Positions 7,485-15,595 of a stretch of 20,715 bases of DNA are shown here, in pieces; position 1 is the stretch's first letter, and every line of letters begins with the position of its first letter. Both the position numbers and the translations under genes were made by a program. The DNA is from JANQEA01 sp964530075. GTDB taxonomy: Bacteria; Bipolaricaulota; Bipolaricaulia; UBA7950; UBA9294. Location of the stretch: assembly GCA_964530075.1 (NCBI GenBank), contig CAZGXU010000036.1, positions 1-20,715 on the forward strand, written 5' to 3'. The notes beneath the pieces are model-generated. The model was not told the origin of the DNA. It ran no database searches and saw only the letters and a list, made by a program, of their open reading frames with translations.

Positions 7485-8355
7485 GCGCGGTCGGCGGATC
7501 AGCGAGCACCCTCCGCACGTCATCCAGGTGGGCGCGGACGACCGTCTCGCCCGCCTGGATGGCCTCTTTCGTGTGCTCGAATCCGAACATCGTGATCCAC
7601 CCGACGTCCGGCCGGAGGACGAGCAGCCTCTCCCCGAGGCGATCGCGGGCGCGCTTCAGCTGGAGGTCCGTCAGGTGCTGGGACGTCGTTCGCTGCGACT
7701 GGAGGATCGCGTCGAGGCAGGTTCCGATCTCGCGATCGAGCGGCGCGCCGGTGTCGATGGCGAGAACCGCCTCGGCCCCCATGTCGGTGACGACGTCGAC
7801 GGGGAGCTTCTCGAGGATCCCTCCGTCGATGAGGTATCGCCCGTCCTTCGCGACCGGCGAGAAGACCCCCGGGACCGCGGTGCTCGCGGTGATCGCGCGG
7901 GAGAGCTTCCCGTCTCGCAGGACGACCCGCTCGCCCGTCTCGAGATCGGCGGCGACGGCGGCGAACGGGATCGACGTGTCCTCGAAGCCCTTGTTGGCGG
8001 TCAGCAGGGAGAAGAGCTCGTTCAAGCGGGCGAGGTCGTGCGGGACCGCTCCCTCCTCGCGCCACGGGGAACCGCGGACGTACTCCATGACGCTCCGGCC
8101 GATGATCCTCTGGAGTTCGCGAAGCGCGCTGTCGGTGACCTGCAGGAGCTCGTTCAGGTCGATCGATTCGAGGACCTTGCGGATCATCGGTAGGTCAGCG
8201 CCGATCGCTTTGGTCGCTCCCATCGCGGCCCCGATGCTCGTCCCGGCGATCATCGAGATCGGGATCCCCACCTCGTCCAACGCGAGGAGGACGCCGAGGT
8301 GAGCGAAGCCCCGGGCGCCGCCGCCACCGAGAGCCAAACCGAGTTTTCGCGTCAT
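7459..8355 (-). CDS. Patatin-like phospholipase (RssA/NTE family)
   Basis: A 298-residue patatin-family serine hydrolase. The oxyanion-hole motif GGGGARG is at 10-16, the nucleophile elbow GTSIG at 38-42 (S40), and the catalytic aspartate in DGG at 177-179 (D177). The segment ITASTAVPGVFSPV before the dyad aspartate is typical of the family. No signal peptide is apparent, so it is probably cytosolic or membrane-associated, cleaving acyl esters of phospholipids or lysophospholipids. The start ATG at 8355 is only six bases past the T-rich end of the groEL terminator. A Shine-Dalgarno-like AAGGGG lies about 14 bases upstream, which is far. It may depend on read-through from groESL or on an unrecognised promoter. 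Confidence 0.9.
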   Translation of the reverse strand: MTRKLGLALGGGGARGFAHLGVLLALDEVGIPISMIAGTSIGAAMGATKAIGADLPMIRKVLESIDLNELLQVTDSALRELQRIIGRSVMEYVRGSPWREEGAVPHDLARLNELFSLLTANKGFEDTSIPFAAVAADLETGERVVLRDGKLSRAITASTAVPGVFSPVAKDGRYLIDGGILEKLPVDVVTDMGAEAVLAIDTGAPLDREIGTCLDAILQSQRTTSQHLTDLQLKRARDRLGERLLVLRPDVGWITMFGFEHTKEAIQAGETVVRAHLDDVRRVLADPPTAPSPPRSES

Positions 8356-8360
8356 GGCAT

Positions 8361-8403
8361 CAAAGCAAACCCCTTCCGCCCGATGGTAGTCGAGCGGAAG
8401 GGG
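8361..8403 (-). terminator. Intrinsic terminator of groESL
   Basis: Perfect 10-bp arms CCCCTTCCGC (8370-8379) and GCGGAAGGGG (8394-8403) can extend inward by a further CGA/TCG stem. On the minus strand the stem is followed by TTTGCTTTG (8369-8361). It starts 26 bases downstream of the groEL stop codon. Confidence 0.85.
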
Positions 8404-8429
8404 GCGTCCAAGCTGCTTGAGGGTCCGCT

Positions 8430-10034
<1,605 letters not shown>

Positions 10035-10058
10035 TCTTCCATTCCCCCTTTGACTGAG

Positions 10059-10337
10059 CTACTTGACGATCGCGAGGATCTCGGAATCCTTGACGAGTAG
10101 ATACTTGTTCTCGCCCTCGATCACTTCCGTGTTGGAGAAGCTGTCCGAGATGATGATCTGATCGCCGACCTTGACCTCGAGCTTCTCGTCCGTCCCGACG
10201 GCGACGACCTTTGCACGGACGACCTTCTCGCTCTTGGCGCTGTCCGGCAGAACGATCCCCCCGACCGACTTCTTCTCCTCTGGGTCGAGCCTCTTGACCA
10301 GAACGCGCTTTCCCAACGGCTTGATTGCCATCTTCAT
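10059..10337 (-). CDS. groS: Co-chaperonin GroES (10 kDa)
   Basis: A 92-residue GroES lid protein. It has IKPLGKRVLVKRLDPEEKKSVGGIVLPDSAKSEK (written here in family order, covering the beta-barrel edge and the mobile loop GGIVLP) and ends with the ENKYLLVKDSEILAIV strand typical of GroES. The ATG at 10337 is preceded by GGGGAGGAG at ideal distance. A longer reading from 10364 would start inside the CIRCE operator and is rejected. It is the first gene of groES-groEL, downstream of a strong promoter and CIRCE, so it should be heat-induced through HrcA. Confidence 0.97.
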   Translation of the reverse strand: MKMAIKPLGKRVLVKRLDPEEKKSVGGIVLPDSAKSEKVVRAKVVAVGTDEKLEVKVGDQIIISDSFSNTEVIEGENKYLLVKDSEILAIVK

Positions 10338-10357
10338 ATCTCCTCCCCTGAGGTGGA

Positions 10358-10384
10358 TTAGCACTTAGAACATGAGCTTGCTAA
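10358..10384 (-). promoter_or_regulatory. CIRCE operator (HrcA binding site), slightly degenerate
   Basis: On the plus strand TTAGCACTT (10358-10366), exactly nine bases, then GCTTGCTAA (10376-10384). This matches 15 of 18 arm positions of the CIRCE consensus TTAGCACTC-N9-GAGTGCTAA with the exact spacing. It overlaps the predicted transcription start of groES, where HrcA would block initiation. Confidence 0.88.
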
Positions 10385-10387
10385 CGG

Positions 10388-10416
10388 ATTGTATCCGCCG
10401 CTCGCGCGCTCGTCAA
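10388..10416 (-). promoter_or_regulatory. groES-groEL promoter
   Basis: On the minus strand TTGACG (10416-10411), a 17-base spacer, then TACAAT (10393-10388). The -10 ends four bases before the CIRCE arm, placing the start of transcription inside the operator. Confidence 0.85.
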
Positions 10417-10421
10417 GGCGG

Positions 10422-10450
10422 TTGATGGGATCGGCGAGAGCGGGTATCTT
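10422..10450 (+). promoter_or_regulatory. Promoter for the DUF2227 gene
   Basis: TTGATG (10422-10427), a 17-base spacer, TATCTT (10445-10450). The ATG follows 15 bases after the -10, so the leader would be under ten bases and would hold only AAAGG as a ribosome site. Confidence 0.55.
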
Positions 10451-10465
10451 GAACACGGGGAAAGG

Positions 10466-10945
10466 ATGCCGTCCGGGAGGACCCATCTGCGAATCGAGGC
10501 CGCGCTCCTCGCCGTTTGGGCGGCGGTTGCCGTCCTGTGCGTGCACCGGGGATCGGTCGGGACGGCCGAGGTGGCCGGGTTCGTCGCGGCGTACCTGTTC
10601 TCGATGCTCCTGCTCAGCCCGGACCTCGACCTCGCGAAGAGCGACTCGTACCGCCGCTGGGGGCCGCTGCGGTGGCTCTGGGCGCCGTACGCCGCGGCCT
10701 TCCGCCACCGTCGGATCTCGCATCACCCCCTGTTCGGGCCGATCACCCGGATCGCCTACGTCGGGGTCCTCGCGCTAGGCGCGCTGGCGATCTACTCCCT
10801 CGCCGCCCACCGCGTCGCACCGCGGCTCGTCCTCCCGACCAGCCTCGTCTTCGCGGTGCTGATCGGCCTCTATCTGCCGAACCTGATCCACATCCTGATC
10901 GACGGCCTGCAATCGGCCTGGGGCCGGTTGCGTTGGCGGTTGTAA
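10466..10945 (+). CDS. DUF2227 family putative metal-binding membrane protein
   Basis: A 159-residue protein beginning MPSGRTH, the signature start of DUF2227 proteins. It contains LLLSPDLDLAKSDSYRRWGPLRWLW and FRHRRISHHPLFGP. The Asp and His residues of these motifs are the likely metal ligands and resemble those of integral-membrane metal-dependent hydrolases. Hydrophobic segments near 11-27, 33-49, 95-112 and 118-138 suggest an integral membrane protein. The function of the family is not established. It is transcribed divergently from groES, and its predicted promoter lies beside the groES promoter, back to back. Confidence 0.82.
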   Translation: MPSGRTHLRIEAALLAVWAAVAVLCVHRGSVGTAEVAGFVAAYLFSMLLLSPDLDLAKSDSYRRWGPLRWLWAPYAAAFRHRRISHHPLFGPITRIAYVGVLALGALAIYSLAAHRVAPRLVLPTSLVFAVLIGLYLPNLIHILIDGLQSAWGRLRWRL

Positions 10946-10968
10946 GCGTCGTGAGCCGCTTCTATACT
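10940..10968 (+). promoter_or_regulatory. Promoter predicting a leaderless RlpA-like mRNA
   Basis: TTGTAA (10940-10945, overlapping the end of the DUF2227 gene), a 17-base spacer, then TATACT (10963-10968). The ATG at 10976 begins seven bases after the -10, which is where transcription would start. No Shine-Dalgarno sequence precedes the ATG. Confidence 0.7.
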
Positions 10969-10975
10969 CGTCGGG

Positions 10976-11350
10976 ATGAACGAAACGGCGCTCTACGTCC
11001 TCGGCACGGTCATCCTCGTCAGCGTGGCCGTGTTCTTCTCCTTCTTCGGGCCGTACTACGAGACCGGGATCGCGTCCTGGTACGGGCCCGGGTTCGACGG
11101 GAAGCTGACGGCCAACGGCGAGGTCTACGACATGAACGGGATCAGTGCCGCGCACAAGACGCTCCCGTTCGGGACGATCGTGCGCGTCGTCGACCTGGAG
11201 ACCGGGAGGAGCATCGTCGTCCGGATCAACGATCGGGGCCCGTTCGTCGAGGGGCGAATCATCGACCTGTCCAAGGGTGCGGCCGAGAAACTCGGAATCG
11301 TCGAGCGGGGGATCACCGAGGTCGGGCTGCGGATCGTCCGGTGGCCGTAG
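10976..11350 (+). CDS. RlpA-like double-psi beta-barrel protein
   Basis: A 124-residue protein. Residues 5-24 form an N-terminal membrane anchor or signal segment, followed by a DPBB domain (about 30-124) with ASWYGPGFDGKLTANGE, AAHKTLPFGT, VRINDRGPF and RIIDLSKGAAEKLG. These are RlpA hallmarks, including the conserved His in AAHKTLP and Asp in NDRGP. RlpA proteins act at the cell wall, and some cleave naked glycan strands as lytic transglycosylases. The SPOR domain of longer RlpA proteins is absent and no lipobox is seen. The ATG at 10976 was kept because the preceding promoter leaves essentially no leader. Activity cannot be inferred with certainty. Confidence 0.88.
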   Translation: MNETALYVLGTVILVSVAVFFSFFGPYYETGIASWYGPGFDGKLTANGEVYDMNGISAAHKTLPFGTIVRVVDLETGRSIVVRINDRGPFVEGRIIDLSKGAAEKLGIVERGITEVGLRIVRWP

Positions 11351-11369
11351 CGGCGTGAGCATCCGACCA

Positions 11370-11398
11370 TTCACGCGCGGTTCGCGATATCATATGCT
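11370..11398 (+). promoter_or_regulatory. Candidate promoter of the efp-asp23-nusB operon
   Basis: TTCACG (11370-11375), a 17-base spacer, TATGCT (11393-11398). Each hexamer has four of six consensus matches, in an AT-rich patch about 75 bases before efp. Confidence 0.5.
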
Positions 11399-11472
11399 GT
11401 GTCGCCTCGCGGAGAGTGCGCGATTCCTCCCCGCGGACGGCCTGAAGTGAAACGAGAAGGGAGATCGCGAAT

Positions 11473-12033
11473 ATGAGCCTCGCAGTCAGTGAGATGCGCC
11501 GCGGGATGGCCATCCTGTACGAAGGAGAGCTCTACGAGATCGTCGAGTACGAGCACTCGAAGCGCGGACGGGCCGGCGCCGTGGCGAAGACGAAGCTGAA
11601 GCACCTCAAGACGGGGAAGGTCCTCTCCGCCACGTTCAAGGGGGCCGAGAACACCGAATCGGCCTTTCTCGAGACGCGGGAGATGCAGTACCTCTACCAC
11701 GACGGGTCCGACTTCGTCTTCATGGACAACGAGCGGTTCGACCAGTTCCCGATTGCCCAGGACGTGCTCGGGGAGTCCGCAGCGTACCTGGTCGAAGGGA
11801 CGAACGTGCAGGGCCTCTACTACCGGGGGGAGCTGGTCAAGGTGGCCGTCCCCAATTTCGTGGAGTTGAAGGTCACGGGCACGGAGCCCGGCGTGAAGGG
11901 GGACACCGTCTCCAACGTCGAGAAGCCGGCGACGCTCGAGACCGGGGCCGTGATTCAGGTCCCCCTGTTCGTCAAGGAGGGGGACAGGCTGAAGGTCGAT
12001 ACCCGGACGGGTAGATACGTGGAACGTCTATAA
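11473..12033 (+). CDS. efp: Translation elongation factor P
   Basis: A 186-residue EF-P of normal length with three beta-barrel domains. EF-P binds between the P and E sites of stalled ribosomes and helps form bonds at consecutive prolines. The KOW-like first domain contains YEHSKRGRAGAVAKTKL. The residue at the loop tip, equivalent to E. coli K34, is R33 in K30-R31-G32-R33-A34-G35-A36. The usual proline of KPG(K/R)G is replaced by R31. The C-terminal EGDRLKVDTRTGRYVERL is the standard ending. GGGAG lies about nine bases before the ATG. It heads an operon with Asp23-type genes, nusB and a PHP phosphatase. Confidence 0.97.
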   Translation: MSLAVSEMRRGMAILYEGELYEIVEYEHSKRGRAGAVAKTKLKHLKTGKVLSATFKGAENTESAFLETREMQYLYHDGSDFVFMDNERFDQFPIAQDVLGESAAYLVEGTNVQGLYYRGELVKVAVPNFVELKVTGTEPGVKGDTVSNVEKPATLETGAVIQVPLFVKEGDRLKVDTRTGRYVERL

Positions 12034-12042
12034 GGAGGAAGC

Positions 12043-12423
12043 ATGGCCGACAAGAGAGTGGAGATCGTAGACGAGGACGGTCGCATCTCCGTCGCTGAAG
12101 ACGTGATCGCGTCGATCGCGCGGATCGCAGCCGAACGGGTCGACGGGATCGCCCAATCCTCCGGTGGATCGTCCGGAGGTCTGATGAGCATCTTCGGCGG
12201 CGAAGATCTGGCGCCGAACATCAAGACCGAGCTCACGGGGCAAGAGGTGAGAGTGGAGCTGCGCATCGCCGTGGAATACGGATATCCGGTTCACGAGGTG
12301 GCCCAAGGGGTGCAGCAGAACGTGCAGCACGACATCGAGAGCCTGGCGGGGATCAACGTCACCGGCATCGACGTCTACGTGAAGAAGGTCGCCCCGCCGC
12401 ACACGCACGAGGCCGAGGAGTAG
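12043..12423 (+). CDS. Asp23/Gls24 family envelope stress protein (copy 1)
   Basis: A 126-residue protein of the Asp23/Gls24 (DUF322) family. It has GRISVAEDVIASIARIAAERVDGIAQ at the start, then VRVELRIAVEYGYPVHEVAQGVQQNVQHDIESLAGINVTGIDVYV across the conserved core (about 67-113), and an acidic/histidine tail HTHEAEE. There is no signal peptide. In Staphylococcus, Asp23 is a cytosolic protein tethered to the membrane by AmaP; an AmaP-like gene lies two genes downstream. A perfect AAGGAGG precedes the ATG, nine bases after the efp stop. The biochemical function is not known. Confidence 0.92.
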   Translation: MADKRVEIVDEDGRISVAEDVIASIARIAAERVDGIAQSSGGSSGGLMSIFGGEDLAPNIKTELTGQEVRVELRIAVEYGYPVHEVAQGVQQNVQHDIESLAGINVTGIDVYVKKVAPPHTHEAEE

Positions 12424-12436
12424 GAGGAGGCTCAAG

Positions 12437-12802
12437 ATGGCAGAGGCAGACAAGGGGAATGTCGGGATCTCCAAGGACGTCGTCACCGCGATCGCGGGGA
12501 TCGCTGCGTCGGAGATCGACGGGATTGCCAACCTGCGAGCCGGGGACAGCGCGTTCCGCCGCGGGGAGGGGATGAAGCGCTTCGTCGACACGACCGTCGA
12601 CGGGGACGTCGTCACGGTGACCGTCCGCATCACGGTCCTCTACGGCAACCCGATCCACAAGGTCGCCAAGCAGGTTCAGACGCGGATCAAGGCGGAGATC
12701 GAGCGGATGACCGGTCTGCGCGTCAGCGCCGTCAACGTCGACGTACAGCGGCTCGTCGAGTCCGAGCAGGAGCCGGAGCCCGAGGAGGTCGAGGAAGAAT
12801 GA
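12437..12802 (+). CDS. Asp23/Gls24 family envelope stress protein (copy 2)
   Basis: A 121-residue paralogue of the preceding gene. NVGISKDVVTAIAGIAASEIDGIANL leads into VVTVTVRITVLYGNPIHKVAKQVQTRIKAEIERMTGLRVSAVNVDVQRL. The C-terminus is a highly acidic tail (about residues 110-121, mostly Glu and Pro). GGAGGAGG lies upstream of the ATG. Its stop overlaps the AmaP-like start by four bases. The divergence between the copies suggests distinct partners or hetero-oligomers rather than a recent duplication. Confidence 0.92.
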   Translation: MAEADKGNVGISKDVVTAIAGIAASEIDGIANLRAGDSAFRRGEGMKRFVDTTVDGDVVTVTVRITVLYGNPIHKVAKQVQTRIKAEIERMTGLRVSAVNVDVQRLVESEQEPEPEEVEEE

Positions 12803-13368
12803 GGCCGTCGAGGGTACTGACCGTCATCCACTACCTCGCGTTCCTGTTCACCCTAGGGCTCGGTGTGGCGCTCGTCCTAGCCGGCGCCGGGGTCCTGACG
12901 GTGGACGCCGTGGCGGCGGCGTTCAGCGCTGCGGGATGGACGATCCTCCTCACCCTGCTCGGCGTCGGCATGCTCCTGGTCGCGCTGCACTTCCTGCTCG
13001 TCCTCGCCGACGACCGGCTGAACGAGGTCCTCTACTCGCGTGCCGGGGAGTGGGGGCGGGTCGAGATCTCGCCGACGGCCGTGCGCGAGTTCATCAGCGG
13101 GATCCTCCGCAGGGAGATCGGGATCGACCGGTTCCGCGTCTTCCTCCGCCGGCAGGAGAATGGGGTCGCCATCCGGGTGCGGACGGCCCTCACCCCGGAC
13201 CAGCGGGTGACCGACGTCGGCGAGCGGATCCAACGCGAGTTGACGCGGCACGTCGCCGACCGGACCGGTGTGGAAGTCCGCGAGGTGACCGTCTTCGTGA
13301 GAAGCATCCGGGCGCCGGAGGCCGACGCGAAGACTGAGGAGGGCATCGGCGATGAGTATGACGCTTAA
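12799..13368 (+). CDS. amaP: AmaP-like Asp23 membrane anchor protein
   Basis: A 189-residue protein with two predicted transmembrane helices (about 8-33 and 45-69). They are followed by a cytosolic Asp23-related domain: RVEISPTAVREFISGILRREIG, then GVAIRVRTALTPDQRVTDVGERIQRELTRHVADRTGVEVREVTVFV. This is the arrangement of AmaP, which anchors Asp23 to the membrane in Staphylococcus. The ATG overlaps the stop of copy 2. The gene name is given by family resemblance and context; sequence identity to characterised AmaP cannot be judged here. Confidence 0.82.
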   Translation: MRPSRVLTVIHYLAFLFTLGLGVALVLAGAGVLTVDAVAAAFSAAGWTILLTLLGVGMLLVALHFLLVLADDRLNEVLYSRAGEWGRVEISPTAVREFISGILRREIGIDRFRVFLRRQENGVAIRVRTALTPDQRVTDVGERIQRELTRHVADRTGVEVREVTVFVRSIRAPEADAKTEEGIGDEYDA

Positions 13369-13555
13369 CGCAAAGACGATCGGCGTGGTGATCGGCCTGC
13401 TGGTCGGGCTCCTGTTCGTCCTCGTCGGCTGGAAGATCGTCCTCGTCCTCCTCGGATTCGCCGTCGTCGGGTTCCTCATCGGGATGTGGCTCGACTCGCG
13501 TGAGGACGTAAAGCGCCGATTGAGAAAGCTGTTCGAACGCCTGTTCGGCACCTGA
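13352..13555 (+). CDS. DUF2273 family small membrane protein
   Basis: A 67-residue protein with two hydrophobic helices (about 8-26 and 28-46), then a basic, charged C-terminus (DSREDVKRRLRKLFERLFG). This is the usual form of DUF2273 proteins, which accompany Asp23 and AmaP genes. It overlaps the AmaP-like gene by 17 bases, and GGAGGG lies eight bases before the ATG. It is probably a partner of the membrane-bound Asp23 assembly; the exact role is unknown. Confidence 0.85.
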   Translation: MSMTLNAKTIGVVIGLLVGLLFVLVGWKIVLVLLGFAVVGFLIGMWLDSREDVKRRLRKLFERLFGT

Positions 13556-13950
13556 TGCAGCGGCGCGAAGCGCGGGAGTTCCTCCTCTGTGCCCTCTATC
13601 GCCGCGAGCACGTCGAGACGTCGCTTCCCGAGATGCTCGCGGAGGTCGACCCGGGGAATCAGCGCGGGTACATCACGGCGGTCTTCGAGGGCATCCTCGG
13701 CCGCCTCGAGGAGATCGACCGGATGATCGGCGAGCGGACTATCGGCTGGCGGTTCGAGCGGCTCGCGTTGATCGATCGGAACATCCTCCGGCTCGGGGTC
13801 TACGAGCTCCTCTTCCTCGACGAAGTCCCCCCCGAAGTCGCGATCGACGAGGCGGTCGAGCTGGCGAAGAAGTTCGGCACCGAGCAGGCGCGGTCGTTCG
13901 TCAACGGGATCCTCGATCGGATCTGGAAGGAGCACGGAAGGCGGAGATGA
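13555..13950 (+). CDS. nusB: Transcription antitermination factor NusB
   Basis: A 131-residue all-helical NusB, which binds boxA RNA with NusE (S10) in antitermination of rRNA operons. Seen are RREAREFLLCALYRREH at the N-terminus, then LIDRNILRLGVYELLFLDEVPPEVAIDEAVELAKKFG and SFVNGILDRIWKEH, the most conserved NusB segments. The ATG shares one base with the DUF2273 stop (TGATG) and there is no Shine-Dalgarno site, so translation is probably coupled. Asp23-nusB adjacency is common in Gram-positive genomes. Confidence 0.95.
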   Translation: MQRREAREFLLCALYRREHVETSLPEMLAEVDPGNQRGYITAVFEGILGRLEEIDRMIGERTIGWRFERLALIDRNILRLGVYELLFLDEVPPEVAIDEAVELAKKFGTEQARSFVNGILDRIWKEHGRRR

Positions 13951-14798
13951 CGCGCGGAACCGCGGATCTGCACCTTCACACCGTCGCCTCGGACGGGACC
14001 GTCTCCGTCGACGAACAGGCCCGCAGGGCGAAGGCCGTGGCGCTCTCGTGCATCGCGATCACCGATCACGACGTGATCTCCGACGACATCGCCGAGCGGG
14101 TGGCGACGATCGGCGGGGTCGAGGTGATCGCCGGGGTGGAGATCAAGGCCGACTTCGACGGCGTCACCGGCGAGATCCTCGGCTACTTCGTCGACCCGCG
14201 GTCCGACGAGCTTCGGTCGTTCCTCGCCGGGATGGAGAGGGCGCGGGTCGAGCGGATGGAGGAGATGATCCGCCGCTGCCGGGACGAGCTGAAGATCGAT
14301 CTCGGCCTCGAGGACGTGCGGGCCGTCGCCGCCGGGAACCTTGGGCGGCCGCATCTCGCACGCGTCCTCGTGGACAAAGGGGTCGTCTCCGACTTCACCG
14401 ACGCGTTCGACCGGCTCCTCAAGCGCGGCGCGCCCTGCTACGCGCCGATCGAGAAGGACGGCTTCCGCGAGGTCGTCGGGATCGTCCACCGGGCCGGCGG
14501 CGTGGCGTCGCTCGCCCACCCTTGCCTGATGCGGATCGAGAATTGGGGCGCGTTCCTCGGCGGTCTCCTTGACGCCGAGGTGGACGGCCTGGAGACGGTC
14601 TATCCGTACGATCCGTCGAGCCGGAGCCTGACGATCGAGCCGCGGCTCCTCCGGACGATGGCCGAGAAGCGGGGCTTCCTCGTGACCGGCGGATCGGACG
14701 ATCACGGGCCGAACTCGACGAAGGAGAGCATCGGCACGATTCACCTCCCCTACGCGCGGGTCGAGGCGCTGCGGGCCGCGCTTCCGATTCCCCTGTGA
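13947..14798 (+). CDS. PHP-domain phosphoesterase (TrpH / RNase AM-like)
   Basis: A 283-residue PHP-family metal-dependent phosphoesterase. Metal motifs are DLHLHTVASDGT (7-18), ITDHD (38-42), GVEI (63-66), SLAHP around 190, and GGSDDHG near the C-terminus. This is the order expected for a single-domain PHP enzyme of the YciV/TrpH type. Characterised members hydrolyse 3',5'-nucleoside bisphosphates and short 5'-phosphorylated RNA ends; which substrate is used here is not known. The ATG overlaps the nusB stop by four bases, with GGAGG-like bases upstream. It is the last gene of the operon. Confidence 0.92.
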   Translation: MTRGTADLHLHTVASDGTVSVDEQARRAKAVALSCIAITDHDVISDDIAERVATIGGVEVIAGVEIKADFDGVTGEILGYFVDPRSDELRSFLAGMERARVERMEEMIRRCRDELKIDLGLEDVRAVAAGNLGRPHLARVLVDKGVVSDFTDAFDRLLKRGAPCYAPIEKDGFREVVGIVHRAGGVASLAHPCLMRIENWGAFLGGLLDAEVDGLETVYPYDPSSRSLTIEPRLLRTMAEKRGFLVTGGSDDHGPNSTKESIGTIHLPYARVEALRAALPIPL

Positions 14799-14821
14799 GG
14801 AGGGGGCCGTCGTCGTTCGAT

Positions 14822-14852
14822 CTTCCCCTTGGCGGGGGAGGCAGGGGAGGGG
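14822..14852. other. G-rich hairpin in a convergent intergenic region
   Basis: CTTCCCC (14822-14828) can pair with GGGGAGG (14835-14841, one G-T pair), followed by two further runs of four Gs to 14852. It lies between the ends of the PHP gene and the ABC ATPase gene. Neither strand has a T tract after the stem, so a factor-independent terminator is not clearly supported. Confidence 0.35.
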
Positions 14853-14890
14853 ATCCGTGTCGGTGGATCTCGAGCGTCGTCGATCGGCCC

Positions 14891-15595
14891 TCAGCTCACG
14901 GCGGCTTGCGTCTCGTCCCTCTCGATTCGTCCGTCCACCAACGTGATCAGCCGATTCACCCGGTCGAGGAGGCGCGTGTCGTGGGTGGCGAAGAAGAACG
15001 TCGCACCCTTTCCCTCGTTCAGCCGGCGCATCAGGTCGATCAGGTCGAGGCTCGTCGCGGTGTCGAGGTTCGCCGTCGGCTCATCGGCGAGGACGATCGA
15101 CGGTTCGGAGACGACCGCGCGGGCGACTGCGACCCGCTGCTGCTCGCCGCCGGAGATCCGGCTTGGGAACTGGTCGGCGTACTGGCCGACGCCGAGCTCG
15201 GAGAGGATCCGTCGCGCGCGCTCGATCCGCTCCGCCCGCGCCACCCCCTGCAGCTCGAGGACGAACGCCGTGTTCTCCAACACCGTCAGCACCGGGATCA
15301 GGTTATACGCCTGGAAGACGAAGCCGATGCTCGTCCTGCGGAGCCGGGCGAGCTCGTCCTTCGAGAGGCCCGACATCGACCGCCCTTCGAGGTAGATCTC
15401 GCCCGAGGTCGGTCGGTCGAGGCCGCCGAGCAGGTGAAGGAGCGTCGACTTCCCCGAGCCCGACGGGCCGGCGACCGCGGTGAACTCCTTTTCGTGCAGG
15501 TCGAGATCCACGCCGTTCAGCGCCGGAGTGGTGACGGCACTGGTTTCATAGACCTTGCGCAGGTCCCTCGTCTGAATCAGCGGGCTATTCGACAT
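14891..15595 (-). CDS. ABC transporter ATPase, LolD/MacB type
   Basis: A 234-residue ABC ATPase. Walker A GPSGSGKST (43-51), Q-loop Q95 in FVFQAYNLIP, signature ISGGEQQR (147-154), Walker B IVLADEPT (167-174) and H-loop H205 in ATHD are all present, so it should be active. The sequence style (LNGVDLDLHEKEFTAVAGPSGSGKST, LTVLENTAFVLELQG) places it in the LolD/MacB/FtsE group that drives FtsX-type permeases by mechanotransmission rather than ordinary transport. ATG at 15595, with GGAGG nine bases upstream, overlaps the end of the upstream permease gene by 11 bases. It is the last gene of the tetR-led cluster and the only ATPase for two permeases. Confidence 0.94.
   Translation of the reverse strand: MSNSPLIQTRDLRKVYETSAVTTPALNGVDLDLHEKEFTAVAGPSGSGKSTLLHLLGGLDRPTSGEIYLEGRSMSGLSKDELARLRRTSIGFVFQAYNLIPVLTVLENTAFVLELQGVARAERIERARRILSELGVGQYADQFPSRISGGEQQRVAVARAVVSEPSIVLADEPTANLDTATSLDLIDLMRRLNEGKGATFFFATHDTRLLDRVNRLITLVDGRIERDETQAAVS

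Noticed and set aside
8383..8412. Patatin promoter TTGGAC-17-TACCAT on the minus strand
   Set aside because: Only three and four hexamer matches, and it would start transcription within the groEL terminator stem.
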